From an uncultured Rhodospirillales bacterium (GTDB lineage Bacteria > Pseudomonadota > Alphaproteobacteria > Rhodospirillales > JABHCV01): DNA of 64,000 nt. A program made the translations under genes and the position numbers. The notes beneath the pieces were generated by a model. It was not told the origin of the DNA. It saw nothing but the letters and a program-made list of their open reading frames with translations, and made no database searches. The stretch lies in the NCBI GenBank assembly GCA_938092065.1, contig CALKND010000003.1:1-64000 (forward strand), given 5' to 3'. Position 1 is the stretch's first letter. Each line of letters begins with the position of its first letter. Shown here one piece after another: positions 27,036 through 36,822 of the stretch.

Positions 27036-27449
27036 TTATTGCTTGTCGGTATCATTAACATTTACGTGTTCAAAAACTTCCGATAGTTCATCGCTGTCTT
27101 CATCTAATTCAGATGTGTTCTCCATCAAGCTTTCATCCAGATCATCATCAAGTTCAGCTTCGAGTTCATCGGTTTCATTGTCTGCGTTGCTGTCGCCATC
27201 ATCGATCTCAGGCGCTATTGCTTCTACCTTGGCCTCTTCAGCTAATCCATCAGCCTCAATAATGTTTACATTACTGGTTTTTTGCTCTGACGTTGACGCG
27301 CGCTTGGGTTTGGTAATGGGAATTTTGTACTTTTCACCGCACTTGGGGCAGATGGCAGGGTTTTTGTTTAAATCAAAAAAGCGTGTTTCACAGCTTAGGC
27401 AAGTTCGTTTTTTTCCAAGGTTAGGCTTTGTCACACCTGTTTCCTCCAT
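27036..27449 (-). CDS. TIGR02300 / FYDLN-acid domain protein
   Basis: 137-residue protein of a family confined to alphaproteobacteria. The N-terminus has the zinc-ribbon-like core (GKKRTCLSCETRFFDLNKNP, CPKCGEKY), where FFDLN replaces the usual FYDLN and both CxxC pairs are intact. The C-terminal half is intrinsically disordered and highly acidic (Asp/Glu runs), as the family name says. Function is unknown. It is divergent from aroA, as in many relatives. The large plus-strand Ser-rich ORF over it is a shadow. Confidence 0.9.
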   Translation of the reverse strand: MEETGVTKPNLGKKRTCLSCETRFFDLNKNPAICPKCGEKYKIPITKPKRASTSEQKTSNVNIIEADGLAEEAKVEAIAPEIDDGDSNADNETDELEAELDDDLDESLMENTSELDEDSDELSEVFEHVNVNDTDKQ

Positions 27450-27641
27450 AAGATATCAGTATTTCTATAATGCCAATTGCCATTTTCTCACGGCTCTGTC
27501 AAAACCTAAAATACATTGAACTTTAAAGGTCTCATTGTTGATGCTACCTTTTGGTTATTAATTTGTGCTAAAGATGACTTTGTACTTTTTCCAAAAAAGG
27601 TGCGGAAGCGAGTGAATTATTGATGTTTTTGGAATTTATGA

Positions 27642-28967
27642 GTGAAACCGCTTAAATCTGAAGCAATAAATTATTTGCAAGGAACCGTTCAGGTGCCCGG
27701 GGATAAATCCATATCTCATAGGGCTTTAATGATCGGGGGCTTGTCTATTGGTGAAACCCTAATTGAGGGGTTGCTTGAGGGCGAGGATGTTCTCAAAACG
27801 TTGGAAGCACTTCGTAGCCTTGGTGTTGTTATTGAAAAAAAAGCTGCTGGAAATTGGTTGGTTAGGGGACGTGGTGTATGCGGATTGGCCGAGCCAGAGC
27901 AAGTTCTGGACATGGGAAACTCAGGGACTGCAGCTCGACTTCTTATTGGTGTTCTCGCGGCCCATCCATTCAGTGTCACACTTTCAGGCGATAAATCTCT
28001 AAACAGCAGACCAATGGGGCGTATTATTAATCCTCTTAGAGAAATGGGGGCGATTTTCCAGGCGCGAAGTGGCGGGCGCTTGCCCTTAAATATGACCGGT
28101 CTAGCCGATCCTTTGCCTATTGAATATGAATTGCCTGTAGCATCAGCTCAGGTTAAGTCTGCAATTCTGCTGGCAGGATTAGGGGCCGCGGGCAAAACGC
28201 GGGTGATAGAGCCCAAACCGACCCGTGACCATACAGAATTGATGTTGCGTCACTTCGGGGCTGAAGTTGAAGTGGAGAATTTATCGGGCGGTGCTCGCGC
28301 AATCACAATTCAAGGGCAGCCAGAACTCAGCGCGCGCGACATTGTCGTTCCGGGAGACATTTCGTCCGCTGCTTTTCCCATGGCAGCAGCTTTGCTAATA
28401 CCCGGATCAAAAGTTACCATTAAAGGCGTAGGTATTAACCCTCTTCGCGCTGGGCTGATTGAGACGTTTAAAAATATGGGTGGTGCTATAACCTTGGAAA
28501 ATTTCAGCAATGAAGCTGGGGAACCAGTCGCTGACTTACTGGTTGAGGGTTCAATCTTACACGGTGTTACTGTGGCGCCTGATCACGCTCCGTCTATGAT
28601 TGACGAGTATCCAATCCTTGCCGTTTGTGCTGCTTGTGCTGAGGGCACAACTCGGCTTGAGGGTCTGAGTGAGCTCCGGGTTAAGGAAAGTGATCGCCTT
28701 AACGGCATGGCTCGTGGCCTTGAGGCTTGTGGTGTTAACATAGAGGAAGGCGAAGACTTCCTGATTATTCACGGTGATGGTTCAGTACCTCAAGGCGGTG
28801 TAAAAATTAAAACGGCTCTTGACCACAGGATTGCCATGGCGTTTCTTATTCTTGGAGCGATTACGAAAAAGCCTGTTGTTATTGATGACGCAGTTCCCAT
28901 TGAAACAAGCTTTCCTGGATTCGTTCAGCTAATGAATGGTCTTGGTAGTCGTATTGAAGAAATGTGA
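27642..28967 (+). CDS. aroA: 3-phosphoshikimate 1-carboxyvinyltransferase (EPSP synthase)
   Basis: Sixth step of the shikimate pathway: transfers enolpyruvyl from PEP to shikimate-3-phosphate. Motifs are VPGDKSISHRALMIG at the N-terminus, the LDMGNSGTAARLL loop, and RVKESDRLNGMARGLEACG. Length is 441 residues. The start is GTG 27642 (a nearby ATG is out of frame). It heads a long co-directional run through folC. The loop sequence GNSGTAARL is the ordinary PEP-binding site. I do not infer inhibitor tolerance from it. Confidence 0.96.
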   Translation: MKPLKSEAINYLQGTVQVPGDKSISHRALMIGGLSIGETLIEGLLEGEDVLKTLEALRSLGVVIEKKAAGNWLVRGRGVCGLAEPEQVLDMGNSGTAARLLIGVLAAHPFSVTLSGDKSLNSRPMGRIINPLREMGAIFQARSGGRLPLNMTGLADPLPIEYELPVASAQVKSAILLAGLGAAGKTRVIEPKPTRDHTELMLRHFGAEVEVENLSGGARAITIQGQPELSARDIVVPGDISSAAFPMAAALLIPGSKVTIKGVGINPLRAGLIETFKNMGGAITLENFSNEAGEPVADLLVEGSILHGVTVAPDHAPSMIDEYPILAVCAACAEGTTRLEGLSELRVKESDRLNGMARGLEACGVNIEEGEDFLIIHGDGSVPQGGVKIKTALDHRIAMAFLILGAITKKPVVIDDAVPIETSFPGFVQLMNGLGSRIEEM

Positions 28968-28977
28968 TAATTTTATG

Positions 28978-29631
28978 ATGGCACCAAAAATTATTGCCAT
29001 CGACGGGCCTGCTGCCGCGGGTAAGGGAACTCTGGCTAAGCGGCTTGCCGAGCATTTTGGCATGGAACTGCTTGATACCGGCCTGTTGTACAGGGCAGTG
29101 GGACGAAAGGTCTTAGATGCCTTTGTGGAAATTGGCGATGACCCAAAATTTTTTAGCGTTATTGCCGAAAAAATTGCACAAAACTTAATTCCTGCAGATC
29201 TCGAAGTTGATGGATTGCGGACCGATCAAGCTGCCCAAGCAGCATCAAAAATATCAACTGTTCCTGAAGTTCGGGCTGCCCTTTTGGACTTCCAGCGGGA
29301 CTTTGCTATGAACCCACCCAATCGCGGCAAGGGGGCAATTTTAGATGGCCGAGACATAGGCACAGTGGTTTGTCCAGATGCTGATATAAAATTATTCATT
29401 TTTGCTTCAACAGAGGTTCGTGCAAAAAGACGCTATAAAGAGTTGCAGTATCGCGGTGTCGAAGCTATATATGCCCGCGTTCTTGAAGATATGGAGAAAC
29501 GTGACGCTCGAGATATAGAACGTGATGCTTCTCCATTGATACCAGCGAAAGATTCGTTTCAGCTTGATACTAACAATCTTGATGCTGACAGGGCTTTAGC
29601 AGTGGTTCTGGATTATATCCAGAACAAATAA
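28978..29631 (+). CDS. cmk: Cytidylate kinase
   Basis: Phosphorylates CMP and dCMP. The P-loop is in IIAIDGPAAAGKGTLAKRLA, followed by LLDTGLLYRAVG and LDGRDIGTVVCPDADIKLFI. Length is 217 residues. The track ORF (28936) overlaps aroA. The realistic start is one of two consecutive ATGs (28975/28978), 7-10 bases after the aroA stop. It precedes rpsA, as in nearly all proteobacteria. Confidence 0.96.
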   Translation: MAPKIIAIDGPAAAGKGTLAKRLAEHFGMELLDTGLLYRAVGRKVLDAFVEIGDDPKFFSVIAEKIAQNLIPADLEVDGLRTDQAAQAASKISTVPEVRAALLDFQRDFAMNPPNRGKGAILDGRDIGTVVCPDADIKLFIFASTEVRAKRRYKELQYRGVEAIYARVLEDMEKRDARDIERDASPLIPAKDSFQLDTNNLDADRALAVVLDYIQNK

Positions 29632-29764
29632 AGCGTTTCTGCAGATAGCAGTTAATGCGAGGGCTTTTCCACATGGTGTGGTTCAGCTTTTAATTTCCGT
29701 ATAGAAAGACCACCGGATTCAACTGGTTGGCCGGAAGAATAATAAGTATTAAGGATACCAAATC

Positions 29765-31588
29765 ATGGCTCCTGCTCCTCAGGCAAGTACAGAAGAAAAT
29801 ATTTTTGAAACTGGAGAACAGTTTGCAGATCTCCTTGAAGAATCTCTTGGTAATGGCGAACCATTTGAAGGTGCCGTTGTAAAAGGTACGGTTGTTGCTG
29901 TTGATGGTGATGCGGCGACCATTGATGTTGGGCTCAAGTCAGAAGGTCGTGTTGACCTTAAAGAATTCTCCGTTCCCGGCCAGGCTGCAGAAATCAAGGT
30001 TGGCGACACCATCGACATTTTTGTTGAGCGTTTTGAAGACCGTGACGGCATTGTTCGGCTGAGTCGCGAAAAAGCTCGTCGTGAAGAATCTTGGGCTGAA
30101 CTTGAAACCAAGTTTAACGCTACCGAGCGCGTTAATGGTGTTATCTTTGGTCGCGTCAAGGGAGGCTTTATTGTTGATCTTGATGGCGCTGTCGCATTCC
30201 TACCAGGATCACAAGTGGATATTCGCCCTGTACGTGATGTTTCCCCGTTGATGGGAATGCCACAACCATTTCAAATTCTGAAGATGGACCGTGCCCGCAA
30301 TAACATTGTTGTCTCGCGTCGTGCTGTTCTTGAAGAAACCCGCGCAGAGGAGCGTGGTGAGCTAATTTCTAACCTTACTGAGGGTCAGGTTTTGGAAGGG
30401 ATAGTTAAAAACATCACTGACTACGGTGCATTTGTTGACTTGGGTGGTGTTGACGGACTGCTGCATGTAACCGATATAGCTTGGCGGCGTATTAACCATC
30501 CGTCTGAAGCACTCCAAGTTGGTCAGGCCTTGAACGTTCAGGTCATTCGTTTCAACGCTGATACCCAAAGGATTTCTTTGGGGATGAAACAGCTTGAAAC
30601 GGATCCATGGGAAGGTGTTGAACAAAAGTTCCCTGTGGGTGCTAAGTTCAGCGGCCGAATTACTAACATCACAGACTATGGTGCATTTGTCGAGCTGGAG
30701 CCTGGTGTTGAAGGCTTAGTTCATGTGTCCGAAATGAGCTGGACTAAGAAGAACATCCACCCTGGCAAGATCGTATCGACCAGCCAGGAATTGGAAGTTA
30801 TGGTATTGGACGCAGACCCTGAGAAGCGCCGCATTTCTCTTGGTCTCAAGCAATGCAGTTCGAACCCTTGGGAAGATTTTATTGATAACTTTGCTATTGG
30901 CTCAGAAGTTGAAGGTGAAATTAAGAACATCACTGAATTTGGCCTTTTCATTGGCTTGTCTGGTGATATTGACGGCATGGCTCATCTGTCTGACCTGTCC
31001 TGGCACAAATCCGGTGAAGAAGCTTTGGCAGATTATGCCAAGGGGAACACCGTTCAGGCCAAGGTGTTGGGTGTGGACGTAGAAAAAGAACGTATTTCTT
31101 TAGGCATAAAACAACTGACAGAAGACCCGTTCGAGGGCGAAGTAACTAGTATCAAGAAGGGCGCGGCTGTAACTTGTTCTATTACTGCCGTCGTTGATGG
31201 AGGCCTTGAAGTTAAGGTTGGTGAAGGCATGTCCGGCTTTATTCGCAAGGGTGATTTGTCGCGAGACCGATCAGGACAACGCGTTGAGCGTTTTGCCGCA
31301 GGCGAGAAAATCGACGCTAAAGTAATGCAAATCGATACAGCGGGCCGGAAGCTGACCTTGTCAGTCAAAGCCCTTGAGGCTGCTGAAGAAAAGAAAGCAA
31401 TGAAGGAGTACGGGTCATCTGATTCTGGCGCCTCTTTGGGTGATATTCTGGGCGCGGCCTTCAAGGATAAGCAGAATTCTGAGCCAGAAAAAGCAACGGC
31501 TAAGAAGGCTTCTCCAAAGAAAGCCGCACCTAAGAAAACAGCCAAGAAAACAGCTAAGAAACCAGCCAAGAAAACTGAAGATGAATAG
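29765..31588 (+). CDS. rpsA: 30S ribosomal protein S1, with lysine-rich C-terminal tail
   Basis: Ribosomal protein S1, binding mRNA at translation initiation. Six S1 (OB-fold) repeats are visible, starting around residues 36, 122, 207, 292, 379 and 464, e.g. ITDYGAFVDLGGVDGLLHV and ITDYGAFVELEPGVEGLVHV. At 607 residues it is longer than the usual ~560-570. The excess is a tail of about 40 residues of KKASPKKAAPKKTAKK-type repeats, histone-H1-like. AAGGA precedes the ATG. A small hairpin (CCACA-TGG-TGTGG, 29669-29681) lies in the 133-base leader after cmk. Confidence 0.96.
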   Translation: MAPAPQASTEENIFETGEQFADLLEESLGNGEPFEGAVVKGTVVAVDGDAATIDVGLKSEGRVDLKEFSVPGQAAEIKVGDTIDIFVERFEDRDGIVRLSREKARREESWAELETKFNATERVNGVIFGRVKGGFIVDLDGAVAFLPGSQVDIRPVRDVSPLMGMPQPFQILKMDRARNNIVVSRRAVLEETRAEERGELISNLTEGQVLEGIVKNITDYGAFVDLGGVDGLLHVTDIAWRRINHPSEALQVGQALNVQVIRFNADTQRISLGMKQLETDPWEGVEQKFPVGAKFSGRITNITDYGAFVELEPGVEGLVHVSEMSWTKKNIHPGKIVSTSQELEVMVLDADPEKRRISLGLKQCSSNPWEDFIDNFAIGSEVEGEIKNITEFGLFIGLSGDIDGMAHLSDLSWHKSGEEALADYAKGNTVQAKVLGVDVEKERISLGIKQLTEDPFEGEVTSIKKGAAVTCSITAVVDGGLEVKVGEGMSGFIRKGDLSRDRSGQRVERFAAGEKIDAKVMQIDTAGRKLTLSVKALEAAEEKKAMKEYGSSDSGASLGDILGAAFKDKQNSEPEKATAKKASPKKAAPKKTAKKTAKKPAKKTEDE

Positions 31589-31666
31589 CATTTAATATTC
31601 TAAAAATGGTCAAGAGTGGGTTTGTCTATCTGCTTAGGGCCCGAAATATAAAATTGGCGAGGAAAA

Positions 31667-32578
31667 ATGTCACTCGAAGCTGACTATGTTGTCGACCGGC
31701 GAAGACTAAAGCGTAGGCTCTCTTTTTGGCGAATCCTTGCCATTGTTATTCTCGCAATTTTATTTATTACATCCATCACAAATTTCAAGATGAATTCTAC
31801 TGGTGATCACATAGCGCGTCTGAGTGTGACCGGTTTAATCATCGACGATATAGAACGCGAACATGCCTTAAAAAATCTTAAAGACGACGAAGAGATTTTA
31901 GCCTTGATTGTAAGGATTGACAGTCCGGGGGGTACTGTCGTAGGTGGAGAAAATTTGTACCATCAATTAAAGGACCTGGGGCAAAATAAACCAGTTGTAG
32001 CTGTGATGGGCTCTACGGCCACCTCTGCAGGATACATGATTGCTCTGGGTGCAGATCATCTTATTGCTCGTGAGGGCTCATTGACCGGCTCAATTGGCGT
32101 GTTATTGCAAACTGCGGATATTACTAGTCTCTTAGAAAAAGTAGGTATTAAGCCGGAAATTATTAAAAGTGGCCCTTTGAAGGCACAGCCTAATCCCTTT
32201 GAAAAAACCACTCAGGCGGCTCGTGGAGCCATTGAGTCAGTGGTCATGGATATGTACGCAATGTTCGTCGACATAGTTGCAGAACGTCGAAAGATGTCGC
32301 CTGAGGCGGTAAGAGCCCTTGCGGATGGGCGTGTCTATTCTGGTCGGCAGGCCTTGGCTAATGGCTTAATAGACGCTATTGGCGGCGAGGATGAGGCTAT
32401 TGACTGGTTGCTCGAAACTGGAAAAATTCCACCAGATCTTTCTGTCAAAGATGTCATAATTGATCGTCCGGGCCAAGGTTGGCGTAGATTTATTAACTCC
32501 TTAGTTGGAAAGGCTCTGTTTTCTGAAAGTCTTAGCCTTGACGGTTTGTTCCCACTTTGGCAGTCTAAAGTTTGGTGA
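31667..32578 (+). CDS. sppA: Signal peptide peptidase SppA
   Basis: Membrane-bound serine protease degrading cleaved signal peptides. It has one N-terminal membrane segment (ILAIVILAILFITSITNF). The Ser/Lys dyad is visible as Ser120 in TATSAGYMIA and Lys172 in SGPLKAQPNPF. The 52-residue spacing equals that of the characterised short-form SppA. Length is 303 residues, the single-domain form. It is located between rpsA and ihfB, the standard alphaproteobacterial order. The ATG follows GAGG. Confidence 0.94.
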   Translation: MSLEADYVVDRRRLKRRLSFWRILAIVILAILFITSITNFKMNSTGDHIARLSVTGLIIDDIEREHALKNLKDDEEILALIVRIDSPGGTVVGGENLYHQLKDLGQNKPVVAVMGSTATSAGYMIALGADHLIAREGSLTGSIGVLLQTADITSLLEKVGIKPEIIKSGPLKAQPNPFEKTTQAARGAIESVVMDMYAMFVDIVAERRKMSPEAVRALADGRVYSGRQALANGLIDAIGGEDEAIDWLLETGKIPPDLSVKDVIIDRPGQGWRRFINSLVGKALFSESLSLDGLFPLWQSKVW

Positions 32579-32616
32579 GGCTAAAAACGTAGCCATTATA
32601 AATGGGGAAAGTGGTA

Positions 32617-32895
32617 ATGACGAAATCAGAATTAATCCAACACATGGCTGATGCCAACCCGCACCTTTATCAAAGGGACATTGAAAGAATAGTTACCACC
32701 ATCTTCGAGGAGATCACTTCGGCACTAGAGAGCGGAAACCGGGTTGAGTTGCGAGGCTTTGGTGCTTTCTCTATCAAAAACCGCGGCTCCCGTGTCGGGC
32801 GTAACCCACGTAGCGGTGAAGTGGTCAATGTGGCTGCCAAACGTCTTCCTTATTTCAAGACAGGCAAGCAGCTCCGCGAAAAACTTAACGGTTAA
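32617..32895 (+). CDS. ihfB: Integration host factor subunit beta
   Basis: 92-residue DNA-bending protein of the HU/IHF family. It begins [11 protein letters not shown], has the beta-arm region [22 protein letters not shown] with the intercalating proline in RNP, and ends [16 protein letters not shown]. The track starts five codons upstream at 32602, but IhfB proteins begin MTKSEL, so 32617 is used. Position between sppA and lapA separates it from HU genes. Confidence 0.95.
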   Translation: MTKSELIQHMADANPHLYQRDIERIVTTIFEEITSALESGNRVELRGFGAFSIKNRGSRVGRNPRSGEVVNVAAKRLPYFKTGKQLREKLNG

Positions 32896-32900
32896 GCCTT

Positions 32901-33251
32901 GTGGCCCGGTTTCTTAACTGGATTTTAATTATACCGTTAGGAGCAGGGGTTGTTGCCTTTACTGTCTCCAATCGTGGTAGGGTTTTAATTGATCTTTGGC
33001 CAGCCCCTTTCAGTTTTGAAACCCCTATTTTTGCTGCCTTACTAATTGCTCTTTTTGTTGGTTTTTTGCTGGGCGGCATTATTTCGTTTACTTCAACGAG
33101 TAAGCGTCGTTTACTCAATCGACGATTGTCACAGTTGCTGGAAAATGCCAGGCGCGAAGAGGTAATTTTAAGAGATCAAATAAGAAAACTCGAGGCAGCT
33201 GCTTCTGATCAACCTTCGCAACCTAAAACTCAACCTCAAACACGAAAATAG
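32901..33251 (+). CDS. lapA: LapA domain (DUF1049) membrane protein
   Basis: 116-residue protein with two membrane helices (NWILIIPLGAGVVAFTVSN and FAALLIALFVGFLLGGIISF), a basic patch (SKRRLLNRRLSQLL) and a cytoplasmic coiled-coil tail ending in a Q/P/K-rich stretch. This is the LapA/YciS topology. In E. coli LapA works with LapB in LPS-synthesis control. The role here is inferred. The start is GTG 32901, 5 bases after ihfB, so the two are likely co-transcribed. Confidence 0.87.
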   Translation: MARFLNWILIIPLGAGVVAFTVSNRGRVLIDLWPAPFSFETPIFAALLIALFVGFLLGGIISFTSTSKRRLLNRRLSQLLENARREEVILRDQIRKLEAAASDQPSQPKTQPQTRK

Positions 33252-33321
33252 CTGGGTAAGGGTTGAATAAGCTTAAAGTGACATGCTGGCTTTTAATCAC
33301 ATGAACATATGAAAGTCACAT

Positions 33322-34038
33322 ATGACCAAGTTGCAACCTCATGAAAGAATTTTTGTCGCCCTGGACACCACCGATTTAACCAAGGCTCTTGATCTAGCCA
33401 ACGCCTTAAGTGGCCATGTGGGTGGTATTAAGTTAGGCAAGGAGTTCTTTACTGCCTGCGGTCCTGAGGGTGTTCAAGCCGTCACCAATTGTGGCATGCT
33501 GGTTTTTTTAGACCTTAAGTTTCATGATATCCCCAACACAGTTGCCGCCGCGATTAGGGCTTCTTTGTTGTTTTCCCCTTATATGGTCAACGTTCATGCT
33601 TGTGGTGGCGAGATGATGATGCGCGCAGCCGCTCAAAGCGCTGGAGAGGCTGGCCAAGACCGTCCCCTAGTACTGGGCGTTACGGTTTTGACCTCTATGG
33701 ATGAAAGTGATCTAAAGGGAACTGGCATTGAAAGTTCCGTCTCTGATCAGGTCCTCCGTTTGGCATCTTTAAGTCAGTTCAGTGGCTTAGACGGGGTCGT
33801 TTGTTCAGCCCGAGAAGTTGAAGATCTTCGTGAGCATTTGGGAGAAAGCTTCAAATTGGTGGTGCCGGGCATTCGACCTGAGTGGGCTCAAAGCAACGAT
33901 CAGAAACGCATCGTTACTCCTGCAGCCGCTGTTGCAATTGGGGCAGATTACTTGGTTATTGGTAGGCCCATCACTCAATCTAACAATCCGGTTGAAGCAG
34001 CTGATAAGATCGCCGCTGAAATTGCCGCTGGGGTATAG
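33322..34038 (+). CDS. pyrF: Orotidine 5'-phosphate decarboxylase
   Basis: Last step of de novo UMP synthesis. The TIM-barrel motifs are IFVALDTTDLTKAL at the N-terminus, the catalytic DLKFHDIPNT (Asp-Lys-x-x-Asp) and the C-terminal VIGRPITQSNNPVEAA phosphate site. Length is 238 residues. It is followed 6 bases later by trpF. Confidence 0.96.
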   Translation: MTKLQPHERIFVALDTTDLTKALDLANALSGHVGGIKLGKEFFTACGPEGVQAVTNCGMLVFLDLKFHDIPNTVAAAIRASLLFSPYMVNVHACGGEMMMRAAAQSAGEAGQDRPLVLGVTVLTSMDESDLKGTGIESSVSDQVLRLASLSQFSGLDGVVCSAREVEDLREHLGESFKLVVPGIRPEWAQSNDQKRIVTPAAAVAIGADYLVIGRPITQSNNPVEAADKIAAEIAAGV

Positions 34039-34044
34039 GGTGCC

Positions 34045-34686
34045 GTGAGCGTAGATCTAAAAATTTGCGGATTAAATACTCCAGAAGCTATCAAGGCAGC
34101 AGTAATGGGTCGTGCGGCATACATTGGATTTGTTTTTTTTAAGGCTTCACCACGCGCAGTGACCCCAGACATCTTGGCAAATTTGTGTTTGCCTGTTCCA
34201 AAAACCATTAAAAAAGTTGGTCTGTTCGTGGACGCATCCATAGAAGAGATTGCAGCTGCCGTATCTACTGGTTCACTTGATATATTACAACTTCATGGCT
34301 CTGAGGCACCGAGCATGTTGACTGAAATCAAATCTAAATTTGGTTTGCCTGTGATGAAAGCTATTGCCATTTCCTGTGAGGATGACTTGGCTAAGGCAAG
34401 AATATATGAGAAATGTGCAGATATGCTTTTGTTTGACGCCAAGCCACCCTCAGGTGCCACTCGGCCAGGGGGTAATGCTTTGTCCTTTGACTGGGCCCTT
34501 GTTGCAGGTCAGGATTGGAAGTTGCCATGGATGTTGGCCGGTGGTATTCATCTGGCAAATCTTGCTCAGGCGGTACAAATTAGTGGAGCATCAGCGATTG
34601 ATGTGTCAAGCGGGGTCGAAGACCCACCGGGTTTTAAGAACCCTGCAAAAATAACAGAGCTACTTTCCTTAGCTACTACACTATAA
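34045..34686 (+). CDS. trpF: Phosphoribosylanthranilate isomerase
   Basis: Tryptophan biosynthesis, converting PRA to CdRP. Motifs are [15 protein letters not shown] at the N-terminus (catalytic Cys in KICG), [23 protein letters not shown], and [15 protein letters not shown]. Length is 213 residues. The start is GTG 34045. It lies close behind pyrF and is followed by trpB after 55 bases. Confidence 0.95.
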   Translation: MSVDLKICGLNTPEAIKAAVMGRAAYIGFVFFKASPRAVTPDILANLCLPVPKTIKKVGLFVDASIEEIAAAVSTGSLDILQLHGSEAPSMLTEIKSKFGLPVMKAIAISCEDDLAKARIYEKCADMLLFDAKPPSGATRPGGNALSFDWALVAGQDWKLPWMLAGGIHLANLAQAVQISGASAIDVSSGVEDPPGFKNPAKITELLSLATTL

Positions 34687-34741
34687 ATATTACAAAAAAA
34701 CTGCCAAATATTCATATTTTTCTCACACACAGAGCATCGTT

Positions 34742-35971
34742 ATGCGTATTATACCTCTCATGAACACTCCCAATACATACCGAACTGGGCCAGACGAGTT
34801 TGGGCACTTTGGCATCTTTGGTGGCCGTTATGTCGCCGAGACCTTGATGCCGCTTATTTTAGAGGTCGAACGGGCCTATGATGCCGCCAAAGCTGATCCA
34901 AGTTTTCAGGCAGAACTGGATCAATTTCTGGCTCAGTATGTCGGCCGCCCTAGCCCACTTTATTTTGCAGAACGTCTGACAGAATATTTTGGTGGTGCTA
35001 AAATTTATTTCAAGCGCGATGAGCTGAACCACACCGGTGCACACAAGATTAACAACTGTATGGGTCAGATTTTGCTTGCACGGAGGATGGGGAAAAAAAG
35101 AATCATCGCCGAGACTGGTGCAGGTCAACACGGTGTTGCGACAGCCACAGTTTGTGCACGATTTGGGTTAGAATGTGTGGTTTATATGGGAGCGACTGAT
35201 ATCGAACGTCAGGCCCCCAATGTATTTCGTATGAAATTACTTGGTGCCAAGGTAGTCCCTGTGACCAGCGGTACCGCGACTTTAAAAGATGCGATGAACG
35301 ATGCATTACGAGATTGGGTCTCCAATGTAAACGATACTTATTACCTCATAGGTACGGTTGCCGGCCCTCATCCTTACCCAACGATGGTTCGGGACTTTCA
35401 GGCTGTCATTGGCAGCGAAGCCCGTGAACAAATACTAGCTGCTGAAGGACGCCTCCCGGATTCATTAGTAGCTTGTATTGGTGGCGGTTCTAATGCCATG
35501 GGCTTGTTCCACCCCTTTCTCGATGATACTCAGATACGAATTATTGGTGTAGAAGCCGCAGGTCACGGAATTGAAAGTGGCAAACATGCCGCCTCGCTGA
35601 CCGGGGGCAAGCCTGGTGTATTACACGGCAATAGAACATATTTGCTTCAGGATGATGATGGGCAAATTCTTGATGCCCACTCAATTTCAGCTGGGCTCGA
35701 CTACCCGGGTATTGGCCCTGAGCATTCTTGGCTGAATGATAGCGGTCGTGTGGAATATGTATCTGTACGTGATGACGAAGCTCTTGAGATGTTCCAGCTT
35801 TGCTCGAGTCTCGAAGGTATCATCCCAGCCCTGGAGCCGTCTCATGCTCTCGCTCATATCAAGAAAATAGCTGCAGACCTTCCAGCAGAACACTTGATGA
35901 TCATGAACATGTGCGGTCGGGGTGACAAAGACGTATTTACTGTCGCAGATGCTCTAGGGGTGAAGCTGTGA
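34742..35971 (+). CDS. trpB: Tryptophan synthase beta chain
   Basis: PLP enzyme joining indole and serine. The Schiff-base lysine lies in [14 protein letters not shown], with the phosphate loop in [12 protein letters not shown] and the conserved [11 protein letters not shown] near the start. Length is 409 residues from 34742. An ATG six codons later (34760, [15 protein letters not shown]) is an alternative start. The stop overlaps the trpA start (GTGA), indicating coupled translation. Confidence 0.97.
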   Translation: MRIIPLMNTPNTYRTGPDEFGHFGIFGGRYVAETLMPLILEVERAYDAAKADPSFQAELDQFLAQYVGRPSPLYFAERLTEYFGGAKIYFKRDELNHTGAHKINNCMGQILLARRMGKKRIIAETGAGQHGVATATVCARFGLECVVYMGATDIERQAPNVFRMKLLGAKVVPVTSGTATLKDAMNDALRDWVSNVNDTYYLIGTVAGPHPYPTMVRDFQAVIGSEAREQILAAEGRLPDSLVACIGGGSNAMGLFHPFLDDTQIRIIGVEAAGHGIESGKHAASLTGGKPGVLHGNRTYLLQDDDGQILDAHSISAGLDYPGIGPEHSWLNDSGRVEYVSVRDDEALEMFQLCSSLEGIIPALEPSHALAHIKKIAADLPAEHLMIMNMCGRGDKDVFTVADALGVKL

Positions 35972-36822
35972 CCCGAGGGGCGACCAGTGGACGTATTGAG
36001 GCGCGTTTCGCCTCATTGCGGGAGATAGGGCGCGCAGCCTTCATACCATTTATAATGGCCGCAGACCCAGACTATAAAACTACCTTAGAAATTCTCAAAG
36101 GTCTGCCTGGTGCGGGAGCAGATATAATTGAAATAGGTGTAATGTATTCTGATCCGATGGCTGATGGACCGGCTATTCAGGCAGCTGGGCTACGTGCGAA
36201 AACTGGTGGGGCACGGGTCACTAAGACCCTCGATATGGTGCGTGATTTTCGAAAGGAAGATGATACCACGCCAATTATCTTAATGGGCTACTACAACCCA
36301 ATTTACATTTATGGCGTCCAGACGTTTCTTGCCGATGCCTGTGAAGCTGGCGTTGATGGATTGATTGTTGTCGATCTGCCACCTGAAGAAGACACAGAAC
36401 TTTGTATCCCCGCGCTGGAAGCAGGCATGCACTTCATCCGTCTGGCTACTCCTACTACTGATGATAAACGCATACCTGCCGTGCTCGCAAATACTTCCGG
36501 CTTTGTCTATTATGTCGCAGTTGCTGGGATCACTGGCACCAAATCAGCTGATAAAAGTGCTATTCACACAGCGGTCAAACACCTGAAGCGCCATACAGAT
36601 CTGCCCGTAGCTGTGGGCTTTGGTATTAAAACGCCAGCACAAGTGGCTGAGATTGGAAAAATTGCCGACGCTGCTGTTGTTGGTTCTGCTCTTGTAGATA
36701 TTATAGAGGCAAATTTGGATGACAATGGTAACGCAAAGGCTGGACTGGTAAACAAAGCTCTGGAATTTGTTGCGGAACTTTCCAAAGGTCTGCAGTCATC
36801 CGAAAAGGTGCTTCTTAAATGA
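35968..36822 (+). CDS. trpA: Tryptophan synthase alpha chain
   Basis: Cleaves indole-3-glycerol phosphate and passes indole to TrpB. Motifs are [11 protein letters not shown], the catalytic [20 protein letters not shown] (catalytic Glu; the usual PFSDP reads MYSDP here), VDLPPEE and [10 protein letters not shown]. Length is 284 residues. The GTG start overlaps trpB by 4 bases and its stop overlaps the accD start by 4 bases. Confidence 0.97.
   Translation: MTRGATSGRIEARFASLREIGRAAFIPFIMAADPDYKTTLEILKGLPGAGADIIEIGVMYSDPMADGPAIQAAGLRAKTGGARVTKTLDMVRDFRKEDDTTPIILMGYYNPIYIYGVQTFLADACEAGVDGLIVVDLPPEEDTELCIPALEAGMHFIRLATPTTDDKRIPAVLANTSGFVYYVAVAGITGTKSADKSAIHTAVKHLKRHTDLPVAVGFGIKTPAQVAEIGKIADAAVVGSALVDIIEANLDDNGNAKAGLVNKALEFVAELSKGLQSSEKVLLK

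Noticed and set aside
27043-27519. 158-aa Ser-rich plus-strand ORF
   Set aside because: Antisense shadow of the acidic FYDLN-acid gene; its serine runs are the complement of Asp/Glu codons.
27900-27960. Herbicide-insensitive EPSP synthase
   Set aside because: The PEP-binding loop is the standard sequence; tolerance cannot be inferred by eye.
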